Below, one piece after another: positions 22,056 to 30,988 of a DNA stretch of 55,739 nt. The translations under genes and the position numbers were made by a program. The notes beneath the pieces were generated by a model. It made no database searches, was not told the DNA's origin, and saw nothing but the letters and a program-made list of their open reading frames with translations. Source of the DNA: Candidatus Moranbacteria bacterium RIFOXYA12_FULL_44_15 (GTDB lineage: Bacteria > Patescibacteriota > Minisyncoccia > Moranbacterales > UBA2206); assembly GCA_001784815.1 (NCBI GenBank), contig MFSF01000012.1, positions 1 through 55,739 of the forward strand, in the 5' to 3' direction. The first letter of the stretch is position 1; each line of letters opens with the position of its first letter.

Positions 22056-25000
22056 ATGAGCGTTATTTGTATGCTTAAAGCCCAAAAACAGCTTAAGGTT
22101 AAAGATAGCTTCGGAATGGAATCGTCCCTTTCCAAAAGGAAATTCTTCAAAAAAATGAGTATGGTGTCCCTGCCTAACCTCATTGAATCCCAGCTGGATT
22201 CTTATAGTTGGTTTTTGGAAAAGGGTCTTCGCGAGCTTCTGGATGAAGTCAATCCGATTCGGGATTTTACCGAAAAAGATTTGGAATTGGCTTTTAAGGA
22301 TTACTATTTAGATGATCCCAAATACGACGAAGTAACCGCCAAGAATAAAAATATCTCTTACGAAGCGCCTCTTCGCGCCAAAGTGCAGCTGATTATCAAA
22401 AAAACCGGAGAAATAAAGGAACAGGAAATATATTTGGGCGATTTTCCTTTGATGACTGACCGGGGGACTTTCATTATAAACGGCGTGGAAAGAGTGGTCG
22501 TCAGTCAGATTATCCGCAGCCCCGGCGTGTTTTTTTCCATGAATTACCAAAAAGGCAAGAAGCTTTTTGGCGCCAAAGTTATTCCTAACCGGGGGGCCTG
22601 GTTGGAGATAGAAACTGATTTGGACGGGGCGATTTTTGTGAAAATAGACCGCAAGAGGAAAGTGGCGATTACCTCCCTTTTGCGGGCTTTTGGGTATTCC
22701 AAAGACGAGGACCTGAAGAAAATTTTCGCTGACATTGATAACGGCGAATTTAGCTTTATTGAGAGAACGATTGAGAAAGACGTTGCTAAAAACCAGGGTG
22801 AGGGTTACAAGGAAGTTTATAAAAGGATCCGCCCGGGGGATTTGGCGACTGAATCCAACGCCAAACAAGTAATTGACGCGATGTTCTTCAATTTTGAAAA
22901 ATACGATTTTGGCGGAGTGGGGCGTTACCGCCTCAACCAAAGATTGGAAGTGGAACTTCCCAATGACGAAAAACACCGTGTTTTGACCAGGGAAGATCTG
23001 ATTTTGATAATCAAGGAAATAATCCGGCTCAACAATGATCCGATGGCGATCGCGGACGATATCGATCACCTGGGAAATAGGAGGGTGCGGTCTGTCGGAG
23101 AATTGGTTCAGAACAAATTGCGCGTGGGACTGGCGCGGACAGCCAGGAATATCAAAGACCGGATGAGTACCTGCGATATTGTCACGGTTGTGCCGGGACA
23201 ACTGATTAATTCCCGTCCAATCGCGGCTTCTATCAAGGAATTTTTTGCCAGTTCCCAGCTTTCTCAATTTATGGATCAAGTCAACCCTTTGGCTGAGCTG
23301 GAGCATAAAAGAAGAATTAGCGCCATGGGGCCGGGAGGACTTACTCGGGAGCGGGCGGGATTTGAAGTGCGCGATGTCCACCAATCGCACTACGGACGAA
23401 TTTGTCCGGTGGAAACGCCGGAAGGGCCGAACATCGGCTTGGTGGGTCATTTGGCGTCTTACGCGAAAATCAATAATTTTGGTTTTTTGGAAACGCCTTA
23501 TTTAAAGATATATAAAGAAGTTGAGAATAAAGTTGAAAATTTAATCGGCAGAATACTGGGCGAAGAAGTGGCCGGAGCCAAAGTTGGAACTAAAATTGAC
23601 GAAGAATCGGCGAAAAAAGTTGCCAAAGAAAGAGGAACTAGAAATGTTAAAGTCAGGCCGTTTATTAGCAGTGAAATCCAGTATATCAACGCGACGGTGG
23701 AAGATAGGAAAAACATCGCGCACGCGGGAATAAGAACGGATGAAAATGGGAATATCCTGGACGATTCGGTTGGAGCGCGCGTGAAAGGCAGGACAACGGA
23801 AATTGAAGTGGATAAACTAGACTATGTGGATGTTTCCGCCAAGCAGTGTATCTCGGTAGCGACAGCGCTTATTCCTTTTTTGGAGCATGATGACGCCAAC
23901 CGGGCGCTCATGGGATCGAATATGCAAAGACAAGCCGTGTCTTGCGTGAAGCCGGAAGCGCCATTGGTCGGCACCGGAATTGAAGACAAAGCGGCGGCTG
24001 ATTCGGGACAAGTGGTTATTGCCAGGAAAGAAGGCGAAGTGGTGGAAGTGGACAGTGATCATGTCATTGTCAAGGAAGAGGCGCCAGCCGGAGCCAAGAA
24101 GCCCTACATAAAAAGGGAATACCGATTGCAAACTTTCGTAAAATCCAACGCTTTCACTTCAATGAATCAGATTCCTCGAGTGATGAAGGGACAGATGGTG
24201 AAAAAGGGCCAGCTTTTGGCGGATGGCGCTTCCACTGAACACGGCGAGTTGTCTCTGGGTCAAAACATTTTAGTGGCTTTTATGCCGTGGGAAGGTTCTA
24301 ACTATGAAGACGCTATTATAATTTCCGAAAAGTTGGTCCAAGACGACCGTTACAGCTCGATTCATATCGAAGATTTTTCTATAGATGTTCGCGACACCAA
24401 ATTGGGGCCGGAAATCGTGACTCGCGACATTCCCAACATCGGAGAAGACCGGCTCAAGAACTTGGATGAAACCGGAATAATCCGCATTGGAGCGGAAGTT
24501 TCCTCCGGTGATATTTTGGCGGGAAAAATTTCTCCCAAGGGCGAAGGCGATCTTACTTCAGAAGAAAGATTGTTGCGGGCGATATTCGGAGAAAAATCCC
24601 GTGATGTCAAAGACAGTTCGCTTTATCTGCCTCACGGCGAGTACGGAAAAGTGGTGGACATAAAGATATTTTCCCGCGAACAGGGAGATAAACTTTCAAC
24701 CGGAGTGATCCAGCAAATTCAAGTTTCAGTGGCTCAGCTCAAAAAGATTTCAGTAGGCGATAAACTGGCCGGTCGCCATGGAAACAAAGGTGTGATTTCC
24801 CGAATAGCTCCCGTGGAAGATATGCCGCATCTCCCGGATGGAACTCCGGTAGATATGATTTTGAACCCGCTGGGCGTGGCCAGCCGTATGAATATCGGGC
24901 AAATTTTGGAAACGCACTTGGGCTGGGCGGCTATGAAGCTCGGCTACAAAGCGGCTACCCCGGCTCTGGAAGGAGTGACGGAAACGCAGATCAAGGAAGA

Positions 25001-25493
25001 ATTGAAAAAAGCCGGACTTTCAGAAGATGGAAAAGTGCGGTTGGTAAATGGCCGGACCGGAGAATATTTTGATAATAAAACAACTGTGGGTGTTATGTAT
25101 GTCATGAAATTGCACCATTTGGTGGACGACAAGATTCACATGCGCTCCATTGGACCGTATTCGCTTATCACTCAGCAGCCTCTTGGAGGAAAAGCCCAGT
25201 TTGGAGGACAGCGATTTGGGGAAATGGAAGTGTGGGCGCTGGAAGGATATGGCGCGGCTTATACTTTGCAGGAAATGCTGACTATTAAATCCGATGATGT
25301 TATGGGACGTTCAAAAGCTTATGAATCCATCATCAAAGGTGAGCCGATAAAGAGTCCTAATGTCCCGGCTTCCTTCCATGTTTTGGTCAGCGAGCTGAAA
25401 GGTCTGGGGCTGGACGTCGAACTCACGGAAGCAAAAAGCATCAGAGAAGAAGATGGAAAAGAAAGCGGAGAAGAAGATCTTATTCAAGCGTAA
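22056..25493 (+). CDS. rpoB: RNA polymerase beta subunit
   Basis: 1145 residues, compact for Rpo[21 protein letters not shown] at the start, the rifampicin-region [38 protein letters not shown], and the C-terminal [24 protein letters not shown] are canonical. Lacks the large lineage-specific insertions of proteobacteria. The first ATG (22056) adds about 15 residues before the conserved start; the ATG of [11 protein letters not shown] further on is a possible alternative. No Shine-Dalgarno. Co-transcribed with rpoC 125 nt downstream. Confidence 0.98.
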   Translation: MSVICMLKAQKQLKVKDSFGMESSLSKRKFFKKMSMVSLPNLIESQLDSYSWFLEKGLRELLDEVNPIRDFTEKDLELAFKDYYLDDPKYDEVTAKNKNISYEAPLRAKVQLIIKKTGEIKEQEIYLGDFPLMTDRGTFIINGVERVVVSQIIRSPGVFFSMNYQKGKKLFGAKVIPNRGAWLEIETDLDGAIFVKIDRKRKVAITSLLRAFGYSKDEDLKKIFADIDNGEFSFIERTIEKDVAKNQGEGYKEVYKRIRPGDLATESNAKQVIDAMFFNFEKYDFGGVGRYRLNQRLEVELPNDEKHRVLTREDLILIIKEIIRLNNDPMAIADDIDHLGNRRVRSVGELVQNKLRVGLARTARNIKDRMSTCDIVTVVPGQLINSRPIAASIKEFFASSQLSQFMDQVNPLAELEHKRRISAMGPGGLTRERAGFEVRDVHQSHYGRICPVETPEGPNIGLVGHLASYAKINNFGFLETPYLKIYKEVENKVENLIGRILGEEVAGAKVGTKIDEESAKKVAKERGTRNVKVRPFISSEIQYINATVEDRKNIAHAGIRTDENGNILDDSVGARVKGRTTEIEVDKLDYVDVSAKQCISVATALIPFLEHDDANRALMGSNMQRQAVSCVKPEAPLVGTGIEDKAAADSGQVVIARKEGEVVEVDSDHVIVKEEAPAGAKKPYIKREYRLQTFVKSNAFTSMNQIPRVMKGQMVKKGQLLADGASTEHGELSLGQNILVAFMPWEGSNYEDAIIISEKLVQDDRYSSIHIEDFSIDVRDTKLGPEIVTRDIPNIGEDRLKNLDETGIIRIGAEVSSGDILAGKISPKGEGDLTSEERLLRAIFGEKSRDVKDSSLYLPHGEYGKVVDIKIFSREQGDKLSTGVIQQIQVSVAQLKKISVGDKLAGRHGNKGVISRIAPVEDMPHLPDGTPVDMILNPLGVASRMNIGQILETHLGWAAMKLGYKAATPALEGVTETQIKEELKKAGLSEDGKVRLVNGRTGEYFDNKTTVGVMYVMKLHHLVDDKIHMRSIGPYSLITQQPLGGKAQFGGQRFGEMEVWALEGYGAAYTLQEMLTIKSDDVMGRSKAYESIIKGEPIKSPNVPASFHVLVSELKGLGLDVELTEAKSIREEDGKESGEEDLIQA

Positions 25494-25502
25494 ATCAATA
25501 TA

Positions 25503-25609
25503 CCGATTCGAATCAACGAATGAATGCGAATCTACGAATAACAAGAGTAAAAGATGTAAGTTATTTGTAGATTCGTAAATTCGAATATATTCGTAGATTC
25601 GCATCGTAT
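25503..25609. repeat. cgaat-rich hairpin between rpoB and rpoC
   Basis: ATGCGAATCTACGAATA (25524-25540) pairs perfectly, 17 bp, with 25588-25604. Same vocabulary as the repeat inside cca. It ends 9 nt before the rpoC ATG and no Shine-Dalgarno follows. Confidence 0.85.
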
Positions 25610-25618
25610 TAATAATTC

Positions 25619-28600
25619 ATGGAATCAATAATCAATACTCGAATAAGCGACTTCAATGGCGTTCGGTTGAAATTGGCCAGTCCGGAAGAGATTTTGGAAT
25701 GGTCCCACGGCGAAGTGGTCAAACCGGAAACTATCAACTACCGCACCCAGCGTTATGAAAAGGACGGTCTTTTTGATGAGAAAATTTTCGGTCCCAGTCG
25801 CGATTGGGAATGTTATTGCGGAAAGTATAAGCGGATCCGCTACAAAGGGATAGTTTGCGACAAGTGCGGCGTAGAGGTGACCAGGAGCAATGTCAGGCGG
25901 GAACGCATGGGACACATAAAATTGGCTGTGCCGGTTTCTCATATTTGGTTTTTGCGGGGCGTGCCTTCAAAAATCGGTTTGGCGTTGGGGGTTGGCGTCC
26001 AGGATTTGGAAAAAGTCATTTATTTTTCCAGCTATATTGTTTTGAGCGTTGACGAGACCGAAAGAGGGAAAGCTTTCAGCCAACTTGAACAGGAATTCAA
26101 ATCCAAGCAAAAAGAAATAACCGCTAATTTTTCCCAAGAAGAAGATCTTAGACATGACAAATTGGAAGAACTAAAAAATATTTTTCGCTCATATAAAGAA
26201 GACTTGAAAAATCTTTCCCGGCTCAAGATAATTTCCGAAATAGATTATTTTAACCTTTCTTCTCGCTACGGGCAGGTTTTTACCGCCGGAATCGGAGCGG
26301 AAGCGATTAGAAAAGTTTTAGAGGAAACAGACGTAGAGAAAGAAATCGCGCGTTTAAGAAGTGAACTGGAGAAAGACGAGTCGGTTGATCGAAAAAAGAC
26401 CCTCAAACGAATCAAGCTTTTCCAGGGGTTCATTAACGCCGGTTTGAAATTGCAATGGATGCTGCCGGTTGTTATTCCGGTTATCCCGCCGGATCTTCGC
26501 CCGATGGTAGCTTTGGACGGAGGGCGTTTTGCCACTTCCGATCTTAACGATCTTTATCGGAGAATAATCAACCGCAACAACCGTTTGAAAAAGCTTATCG
26601 AAATCGGCGCGCCGGAAGTTATTACCCGTAATGAAAAAAGGATGTTGCAGGAAGCGGTAGATGCCCTTTTCGATAACAGTGCCAGGCGCAGCCAAGTCAG
26701 CGTGGCCGCTTCTACCGGTCAAAGAAGGCCGCTTCGATCTCTCGCGGATACCTTGAAAGGAAAGCAAGGGCGGTTCCGCCAGAACCTTCTCGGAAAGAGA
26801 GTGGATTATTCCGGGCGCAGCGTGATTGTGGTCGGTCCAAAACTCAAACTGCATCAGTGCGGGTTGCCTAAAAAAATGGCGCTGGAACTTTTCAAGCCTT
26901 TTATTATCAATAAACTGATCGAAAGAGAATTGGCCTATAACGTCCGCAGCGCCGGAAAAATGGTGGAAGGCGAGTCGGAGGAAGCTTATGATATTCTGGA
27001 TGAAATTATCAGTCACCATTACGTTTTGCTTAACCGCGCTCCGACTCTTCACCGCCTTTCTATCCAGGCTTTTCAGCCGGTGCTTATTGAAGGAAAAGCC
27101 ATTCAGATTCATCCGATGGTGTGCAGCGCTTTCAACGCTGACTTCGACGGAGACCAAATGGCGGTGCATGTCCCGCTGACCGACAAGGCGCGCTGGGAAT
27201 CGGAAAATTTGATGCTTTCTTCCAAGAACCTTTTGAAGCCGGCCAGCGGAGAACCGATTACCACTCCGACGCTGGATATGGTGCTGGGCTGTTATTATAT
27301 TTCGCATATTCTCGCGGGAGCCAAAGGAGAAGGAAAGATTTTCAGTTCGGCTGACGAAGCGATTTTAGCGTACGAATTGGGGCATATTGACATTCGAGCC
27401 AAGGTCAAGATTCTTATGGATGGGCAAATGGTGGAAACTTCCGTTGGACGGGTAAAACTCAATTCGATCGTTCCTGAGGGGATGGAATTCATCAATAACG
27501 AAATGACCAAGAAGGAACTGAAACTTTTGGTGGCGCAAGTTTTGGAGAATTTCGGAGTGGCTGAAACGGCTCGATTTGTAGACCGCATCAAAAACCTCGG
27601 TTTTCAGTCCGTAACCAAATCCGGAATTAGCTGGGGAATGGATGATTTGGTGGTTCCAAAGGCTAAGGGAAACATTTTAAAAGAAGCGGAAGTGAAGGTG
27701 GAAGTGATCAAAAAACAATACAACATGGGGCTTCTTACGGAAGAAGAGAGAAAAGGCAAAGTAATTGAAATCTGGAATGAGGCGAAAAACAGGATTACAG
27801 ACGCGGTGAGAGAATCTATGGACAAAGAAGGTTCTGTTTACGCGATGGTCTATTCCAAAGCTCGCGGATCGGAGTCAGTGGTAGTGCAGATGGCTGGAAT
27901 GAAAGGGCTGATGGCCGGTCCGACGGGTGAAACTATTGAGTTGCCGATTAAGAGCTGTTTCAAAGAAGGATTGAATGTTTTGGAGTATTTCATCTCTACT
28001 CACGGAGCTAGAAAAGGTATGGCGGATACCGCTCTTAGAACGGCGACCGCCGGTTATCTGACTCGTCGCTTGGTGGATGTTTCGCAAGACGTGATTGTTC
28101 GGGAAGAAGATTGCAAGGATAAAGTCGGAGCGTATATCCATCGGGAAGATTCCGACCGGATTGGACAGAGTTTTGCCAGCCGGGTTATCGGCCGGGTAGT
28201 GGCGGAAGACGTGTTTGATCCGAAGACTAAGGAAATTTTGGTTAAAAAGGGGGAAATGGTTGTGAAAGAGCAGGGGGAAAAGATTGAGAAGGCTAATGTC
28301 GTTAAAGTGAAAATCAGAACAGTGGTTACTTGCAAAACCAAACGGGGCGTTTGCCAAAAATGTTACGGCGTGGATCTAGGAAGAGGAAATTTGGTGGAAA
28401 TCGGACAAGCGGTGGGAATCGTGGCGGCGCAAGCGATTGGCGAGCCGGGAACACAGTTGACTATGCGTACCTTCCACATTGGAGGCATCGCCGGTTCCGA
28501 TATTACCCAGGGACTTCCTCGCGTGGAAGAAATTTTTGAAGCCCGTCCTCCGAAAGGAGAAGCGATCATTTCTGAAGTGGACGGAAAAGTTATCGAGATT

Positions 28601-29203
28601 GAAAACGCCGACAAGAGTATTATTGTAAGAATTGAAGCTAATGATAAGGGCAAAACCATCAAAGAATACGCCGTCTCGGCCGGTAGCACCTTGAAGGTGG
28701 CAGTTGGCGAGCTTGTTGCCAAGGGGGCGCCTCTTTCCGAAGGGCATATTGATTTGCGGAAACTTTATAAAACGATGAGTTGGGAAGACGTCCATCGCTA
28801 TATTGTCCGGGAAATCCAGGAGGTGTACGCTTCGCAAGGCGAGGGAATTAATGACAAACATATTGAAGTTATTGTCCGGCAGATGTTCTCCCGCATCCAT
28901 ATCTTGCAGGAAGGTGATACCAGTTTCTTGGTAGGCGACATCGTGGAAGCGGACGAGTTCGAAGAAGCCAACGCGACCGCCAAAGCCGGCGGCGGAGAAA
29001 TCGCCCAAGGCGAAAGATTGCTGTTGGGTATCACTAAAGTCGCTCTTTCGACTGAATCCTTCTTGTCAGCGGCTTCTTTCCAGGAAACGGCTCGCGTGCT
29101 TATTAACGCGGCGGTGGCCGGCAAAGAAGACAAGCTGCGCGGACTCAAAGAAAACGTCATTATCGGAAAGCTGATTCCGGCGGGAACAGGGTATCGGAAA
29201 TAA
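25619..29203 (+). CDS. rpoC: RNA polymerase beta' subunit
   Basis: 1194 residues. N-terminal zinc ribbon [25 protein letters not shown] (Cys pairs), catalytic [15 protein letters not shown] with the three Mg-binding Asp, [13 protein letters not shown], and the second Cys site [13 protein letters not shown] are all there. Ends RKYLN-less, at GTGYRK. Start ATG at 25619 gives [21 protein letters not shown], the expected beginning. Downstream come the element B2 and a terminator. Confidence 0.98.
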   Translation: MESIINTRISDFNGVRLKLASPEEILEWSHGEVVKPETINYRTQRYEKDGLFDEKIFGPSRDWECYCGKYKRIRYKGIVCDKCGVEVTRSNVRRERMGHIKLAVPVSHIWFLRGVPSKIGLALGVGVQDLEKVIYFSSYIVLSVDETERGKAFSQLEQEFKSKQKEITANFSQEEDLRHDKLEELKNIFRSYKEDLKNLSRLKIISEIDYFNLSSRYGQVFTAGIGAEAIRKVLEETDVEKEIARLRSELEKDESVDRKKTLKRIKLFQGFINAGLKLQWMLPVVIPVIPPDLRPMVALDGGRFATSDLNDLYRRIINRNNRLKKLIEIGAPEVITRNEKRMLQEAVDALFDNSARRSQVSVAASTGQRRPLRSLADTLKGKQGRFRQNLLGKRVDYSGRSVIVVGPKLKLHQCGLPKKMALELFKPFIINKLIERELAYNVRSAGKMVEGESEEAYDILDEIISHHYVLLNRAPTLHRLSIQAFQPVLIEGKAIQIHPMVCSAFNADFDGDQMAVHVPLTDKARWESENLMLSSKNLLKPASGEPITTPTLDMVLGCYYISHILAGAKGEGKIFSSADEAILAYELGHIDIRAKVKILMDGQMVETSVGRVKLNSIVPEGMEFINNEMTKKELKLLVAQVLENFGVAETARFVDRIKNLGFQSVTKSGISWGMDDLVVPKAKGNILKEAEVKVEVIKKQYNMGLLTEEERKGKVIEIWNEAKNRITDAVRESMDKEGSVYAMVYSKARGSESVVVQMAGMKGLMAGPTGETIELPIKSCFKEGLNVLEYFISTHGARKGMADTALRTATAGYLTRRLVDVSQDVIVREEDCKDKVGAYIHREDSDRIGQSFASRVIGRVVAEDVFDPKTKEILVKKGEMVVKEQGEKIEKANVVKVKIRTVVTCKTKRGVCQKCYGVDLGRGNLVEIGQAVGIVAAQAIGEPGTQLTMRTFHIGGIAGSDITQGLPRVEEIFEARPPKGEAIISEVDGKVIEIENADKSIIVRIEANDKGKTIKEYAVSAGSTLKVAVGELVAKGAPLSEGHIDLRKLYKTMSWEDVHRYIVREIQEVYASQGEGINDKHIEVIVRQMFSRIHILQEGDTSFLVGDIVEADEFEEANATAKAGGGEIAQGERLLLGITKVALSTESFLSAASFQETARVLINAAVAGKEDKLRGLKENVIIGKLIPAGTGYRK

Positions 29204-29220
29204 TTTATGATAATAGAAAC

Positions 29221-29351
29221 AGGACTTACGCGTTTGCCTTGAATTCTGAATCAGTACCGTTTGCCATTAAGTTAACCCCAATATATTCATTAGACTTTCA
29301 TTCTATAATTCAGTGGCTTGTCCATAATTCTGCGGCAAACGCGTAAGTCCT
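29221..29351. repeat. Palindromic dispersed element, family B copy 2
   Basis: A 131-bp element with perfect 18-bp terminal inverted repeats (AGGACTTACGCGTTTGCC). Lies between the rpoC stop and its terminator, so it would be in the rpoBC 3' UTR. Confidence 0.92.
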
Positions 29352-29354
29352 CGT

Positions 29355-29389
29355 AAAAAAATGCTCCGGAAAAACCGGAGCGTTTTTTG
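29355..29389 (+). terminator. rpoBC operon terminator
   Basis: GCTCCGG-AAAAA-CCGGAGC (29363-29381) preceded by an A-run and followed by GTTTTTT. Confidence 0.9.
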
Positions 29390-29399
29390 TCAGCGGCAT

Positions 29400-29427
29400 T
29401 TGACAAAATACCAACTTTGGGTATAAT
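29400..29427 (+). promoter_or_regulatory. Promoter of TrmB gene 2 (leaderless geometry)
   Basis: TTGACA (29400-29405), 16 nt, TATAAT (29422-29427); ATG begins 6 nt later at 29434. Same distance as at 3103 and 11980. Confidence 0.82.
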
Positions 29428-29433
29428 TTGTTT

Positions 29434-30198
29434 ATGTTGGAAAAGGAAATTTCAAAATTGGGGCTTTCGGAAAAAGAGGCTAAGGTGTATTTGGCTTCTT
29501 TGGAGTTGGGTCCGTCGCCGGTGCAGACCATCTCCCTGAAAGCCAAGGTTAATCGCGCCACGACCTACGTGGTTATCGACAGTTTGACGGAAATGGGCTT
29601 GATGTCGACGTACGACGAAGGCAAGAAAACTTATTTCGCGGCCGAACAACCGGAGCGGTTCTTGGACTATCTCAAAAGCCGGGAAGCAGAAGCGCGGGAA
29701 AAAACCAGGATCCTTGAGGAAAAAATGCCGGAACTCAAATCTCTTTTCGCCTTCAAAGATAAGCCGATTGTCAAATATTATGAAGGCATTGAAGGATTGC
29801 GTTCGGTGCAAATGGACTTTATTGAGACGTTAAATTCCGGAGAAACAGTTTACACCTTTTTGCCGTTGGACGAATTTTATGAGAGCCATTTAAAAGACAA
29901 TGTCTCTGATATTCGCCAAAAAAGGATGACTAAAAAAATCAGAATGGATATAATCTATACCTCAAAGAGAGGCCGGCAAATTGCTTACGAAAAAGATGAG
30001 AGAAATACTTTAAAAGAATTCTTGTATATAGATTACAAGAGGTATCCTTTCGGCGGGGGGATGAACATTTATGGCGATAAGGTTTTTATGATTGATTATA
30101 AAGGAAAGACTGGGGGGATAGTGATAGAAAATAAAACTTTAGCCAACATGCTCACGGTGTTTTTTAAGCTTATTTGGAATTCAAGAGACAGGAAATGA
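29434..30198 (+). CDS. TrmB-family winged-helix transcriptional regulator 2
   Basis: 254 residues from the ATG at 29434 (an in-frame TTG at 29428 is rejected because the -10 box ends at 29427). TrmB HTH: EISKLGLSEKEAKVYLASLE (about 4-23) and VNRATTYVVIDSLTEMGLM (about 39-57); FAAEQPERFLDYLKSRE and KYYEGIEGLRSVQ follow as in the first TrmB gene, so the two are paralogues. Effector unknown. Leaderless mRNA predicted. Confidence 0.87.
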   Translation: MLEKEISKLGLSEKEAKVYLASLELGPSPVQTISLKAKVNRATTYVVIDSLTEMGLMSTYDEGKKTYFAAEQPERFLDYLKSREAEAREKTRILEEKMPELKSLFAFKDKPIVKYYEGIEGLRSVQMDFIETLNSGETVYTFLPLDEFYESHLKDNVSDIRQKRMTKKIRMDIIYTSKRGRQIAYEKDERNTLKEFLYIDYKRYPFGGGMNIYGDKVFMIDYKGKTGGIVIENKTLANMLTVFFKLIWNSRDRK

Positions 30199-30330
30199 TT
30201 TTGCCTGGCTTATTCTTTCCACAATAACTTGTGGAGAGAAAGCGGCTATTGCAAAAGGAAAAGTAAGAGAAAGAGAAAGAGAAAGGAGCTGAATCATGGA
30301 CGGGAAAGGAGACTGACTATGTCGGATTAG

Positions 30331-30452
30331 GGTGTGGGGAGTTTTGGTCGTTTTATCGCCGGCCGTGCAACGCGGCTTGGAAAAGGGTTTGAGCGCCTAA
30401 CGGGCACTCCCCTAGTGCGGTGCGGTTCGTTCGAACCGCACTTCTTTTATTT
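30331..30452 (+). ncRNA. Candidate structured RNA with its own terminator
   Basis: GGGGAGT (30336-30342) can pair with ACTCCCC (30406-30412), enclosing about 63 nt with smaller GC-rich pairings (GCCG...CGGC, GCGCC...GGGC). It is followed directly by a 10-bp hairpin GTGCGGTTCG / CGAACCGCAC (30420-30441) and TTCTTTTATTT, a terminator. Upstream is a purine-rich tract (30250-30287) and two tiny reading frames with good Shine-Dalgarno sequences (ATG at 30296, MDGKGD; ATG at 30319, MSD). No protein gene of normal size lies in 30199-30733. Not recognised as SRP RNA, RNase P RNA, 6S or tmRNA. Confidence 0.45.
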
Positions 30453-30587
30453 CCTCCCATTTTTTTCGCTAATTTCAAAAAACAACGGGTAGTTTTTTAA
30501 AAAACATGCCAGACGAGTTATTAGAGAGTGCTTTATAAAAAATGGCGACCTTGGCGCGAGCGAAAAAGTGAGGGAGGATACATAAAT

Positions 30588-30616
30588 TTGACTTTTGGGT
30601 TTAGATGGTGTATAAT
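30588..30616 (+). promoter_or_regulatory. Promoter before a second short leader hairpin
   Basis: TTGACT (30588-30593), 17 nt, TATAAT (30611-30616). The predicted start near 30623 is just upstream of the hairpin at 30631. Confidence 0.72.
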
Positions 30617-30630
30617 AGAAAGGCAGTAGA

Positions 30631-30657
30631 AAGCGGGTGATGCCCGGCTTTTTTTAT
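30631..30657 (+). terminator. Promoter-proximal terminator-like hairpin
   Basis: AAGCGGG-TGATG-CCCGGCTT with one bulged G, followed by TTTTTATTTT. Resembles 19278-19310 in sequence (GAAAnCGGGTG) and in distance from its -10 box. Confidence 0.6.
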
Positions 30658-30733
30658 TTTTATCGGTTAATTCATTTAATTTCGCCCTTTTTAGAGCTTG
30701 AATAAGCGCTAAGAGGAGCAAAACAAAAACAAA

Positions 30734-30880
30734 ATGGAACAGGAAAAGACCTGCAACTGTCTCGAATGCGAGGCGAGGGAAAAAGCCCATAAAGAATCGG
30801 AAGATATGAACTTCGCGGTTCTGGTGGCTCTTATGCCTCTTATGGCGCTCACTGTTTTTTCCAGCATTGGGCTGATATGA
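30734..30880 (+). CDS. 48-aa membrane mini-protein with CxCxxC motif
   Basis: The product begins MEQEKTCNCLECEAREKAHK, with three Cys in CNCLEC (residues 7-12), and ends with one hydrophobic helix (FAVLVALMPLMALTVFSSIGLI, about 27-48). Cys could bind a metal on the cytoplasmic side of a tail-anchored protein. A GAGGAG sequence lies about 17 nt upstream, too far for a normal site. Support that it is real: a promoter upstream and a strong terminator 22 nt after the stop. Not recognised. Confidence 0.55.
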   Translation: MEQEKTCNCLECEAREKAHKESEDMNFAVLVALMPLMALTVFSSIGLI

Positions 30881-30902
30881 AAATTGAATAACAACTTCTT
30901 CT

Positions 30903-30938
30903 AAAAATAGGGGCGCTTCAAAAAAGCCTCTATTTTTT
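30903..30938 (+). terminator. Terminator before ftsK
   Basis: AAAAATAGGGGC / GCCTCTATTTTT, about 12 bp with one G-T pair, followed by T. Confidence 0.85.
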
Positions 30939-30988
30939 GTTTTGGAAAATTATGCTAAAATACATTTGACGTGAAAGAAAAATTCTTT

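Noticed and set aside
22056-29203. Recoded TGA (Gracilibacteria code)
   Set aside because: Genes end normally at TGA (fhs, amidase) and conserved glycines are not at TGA codons.
30331-30452. Integron attC site or SRP RNA at the structured-RNA candidate
   Set aside because: GCGCCTAAC resembles an attC box but the paired boxes are missing; the GGAAGGAAGC-type SRP core is absent.
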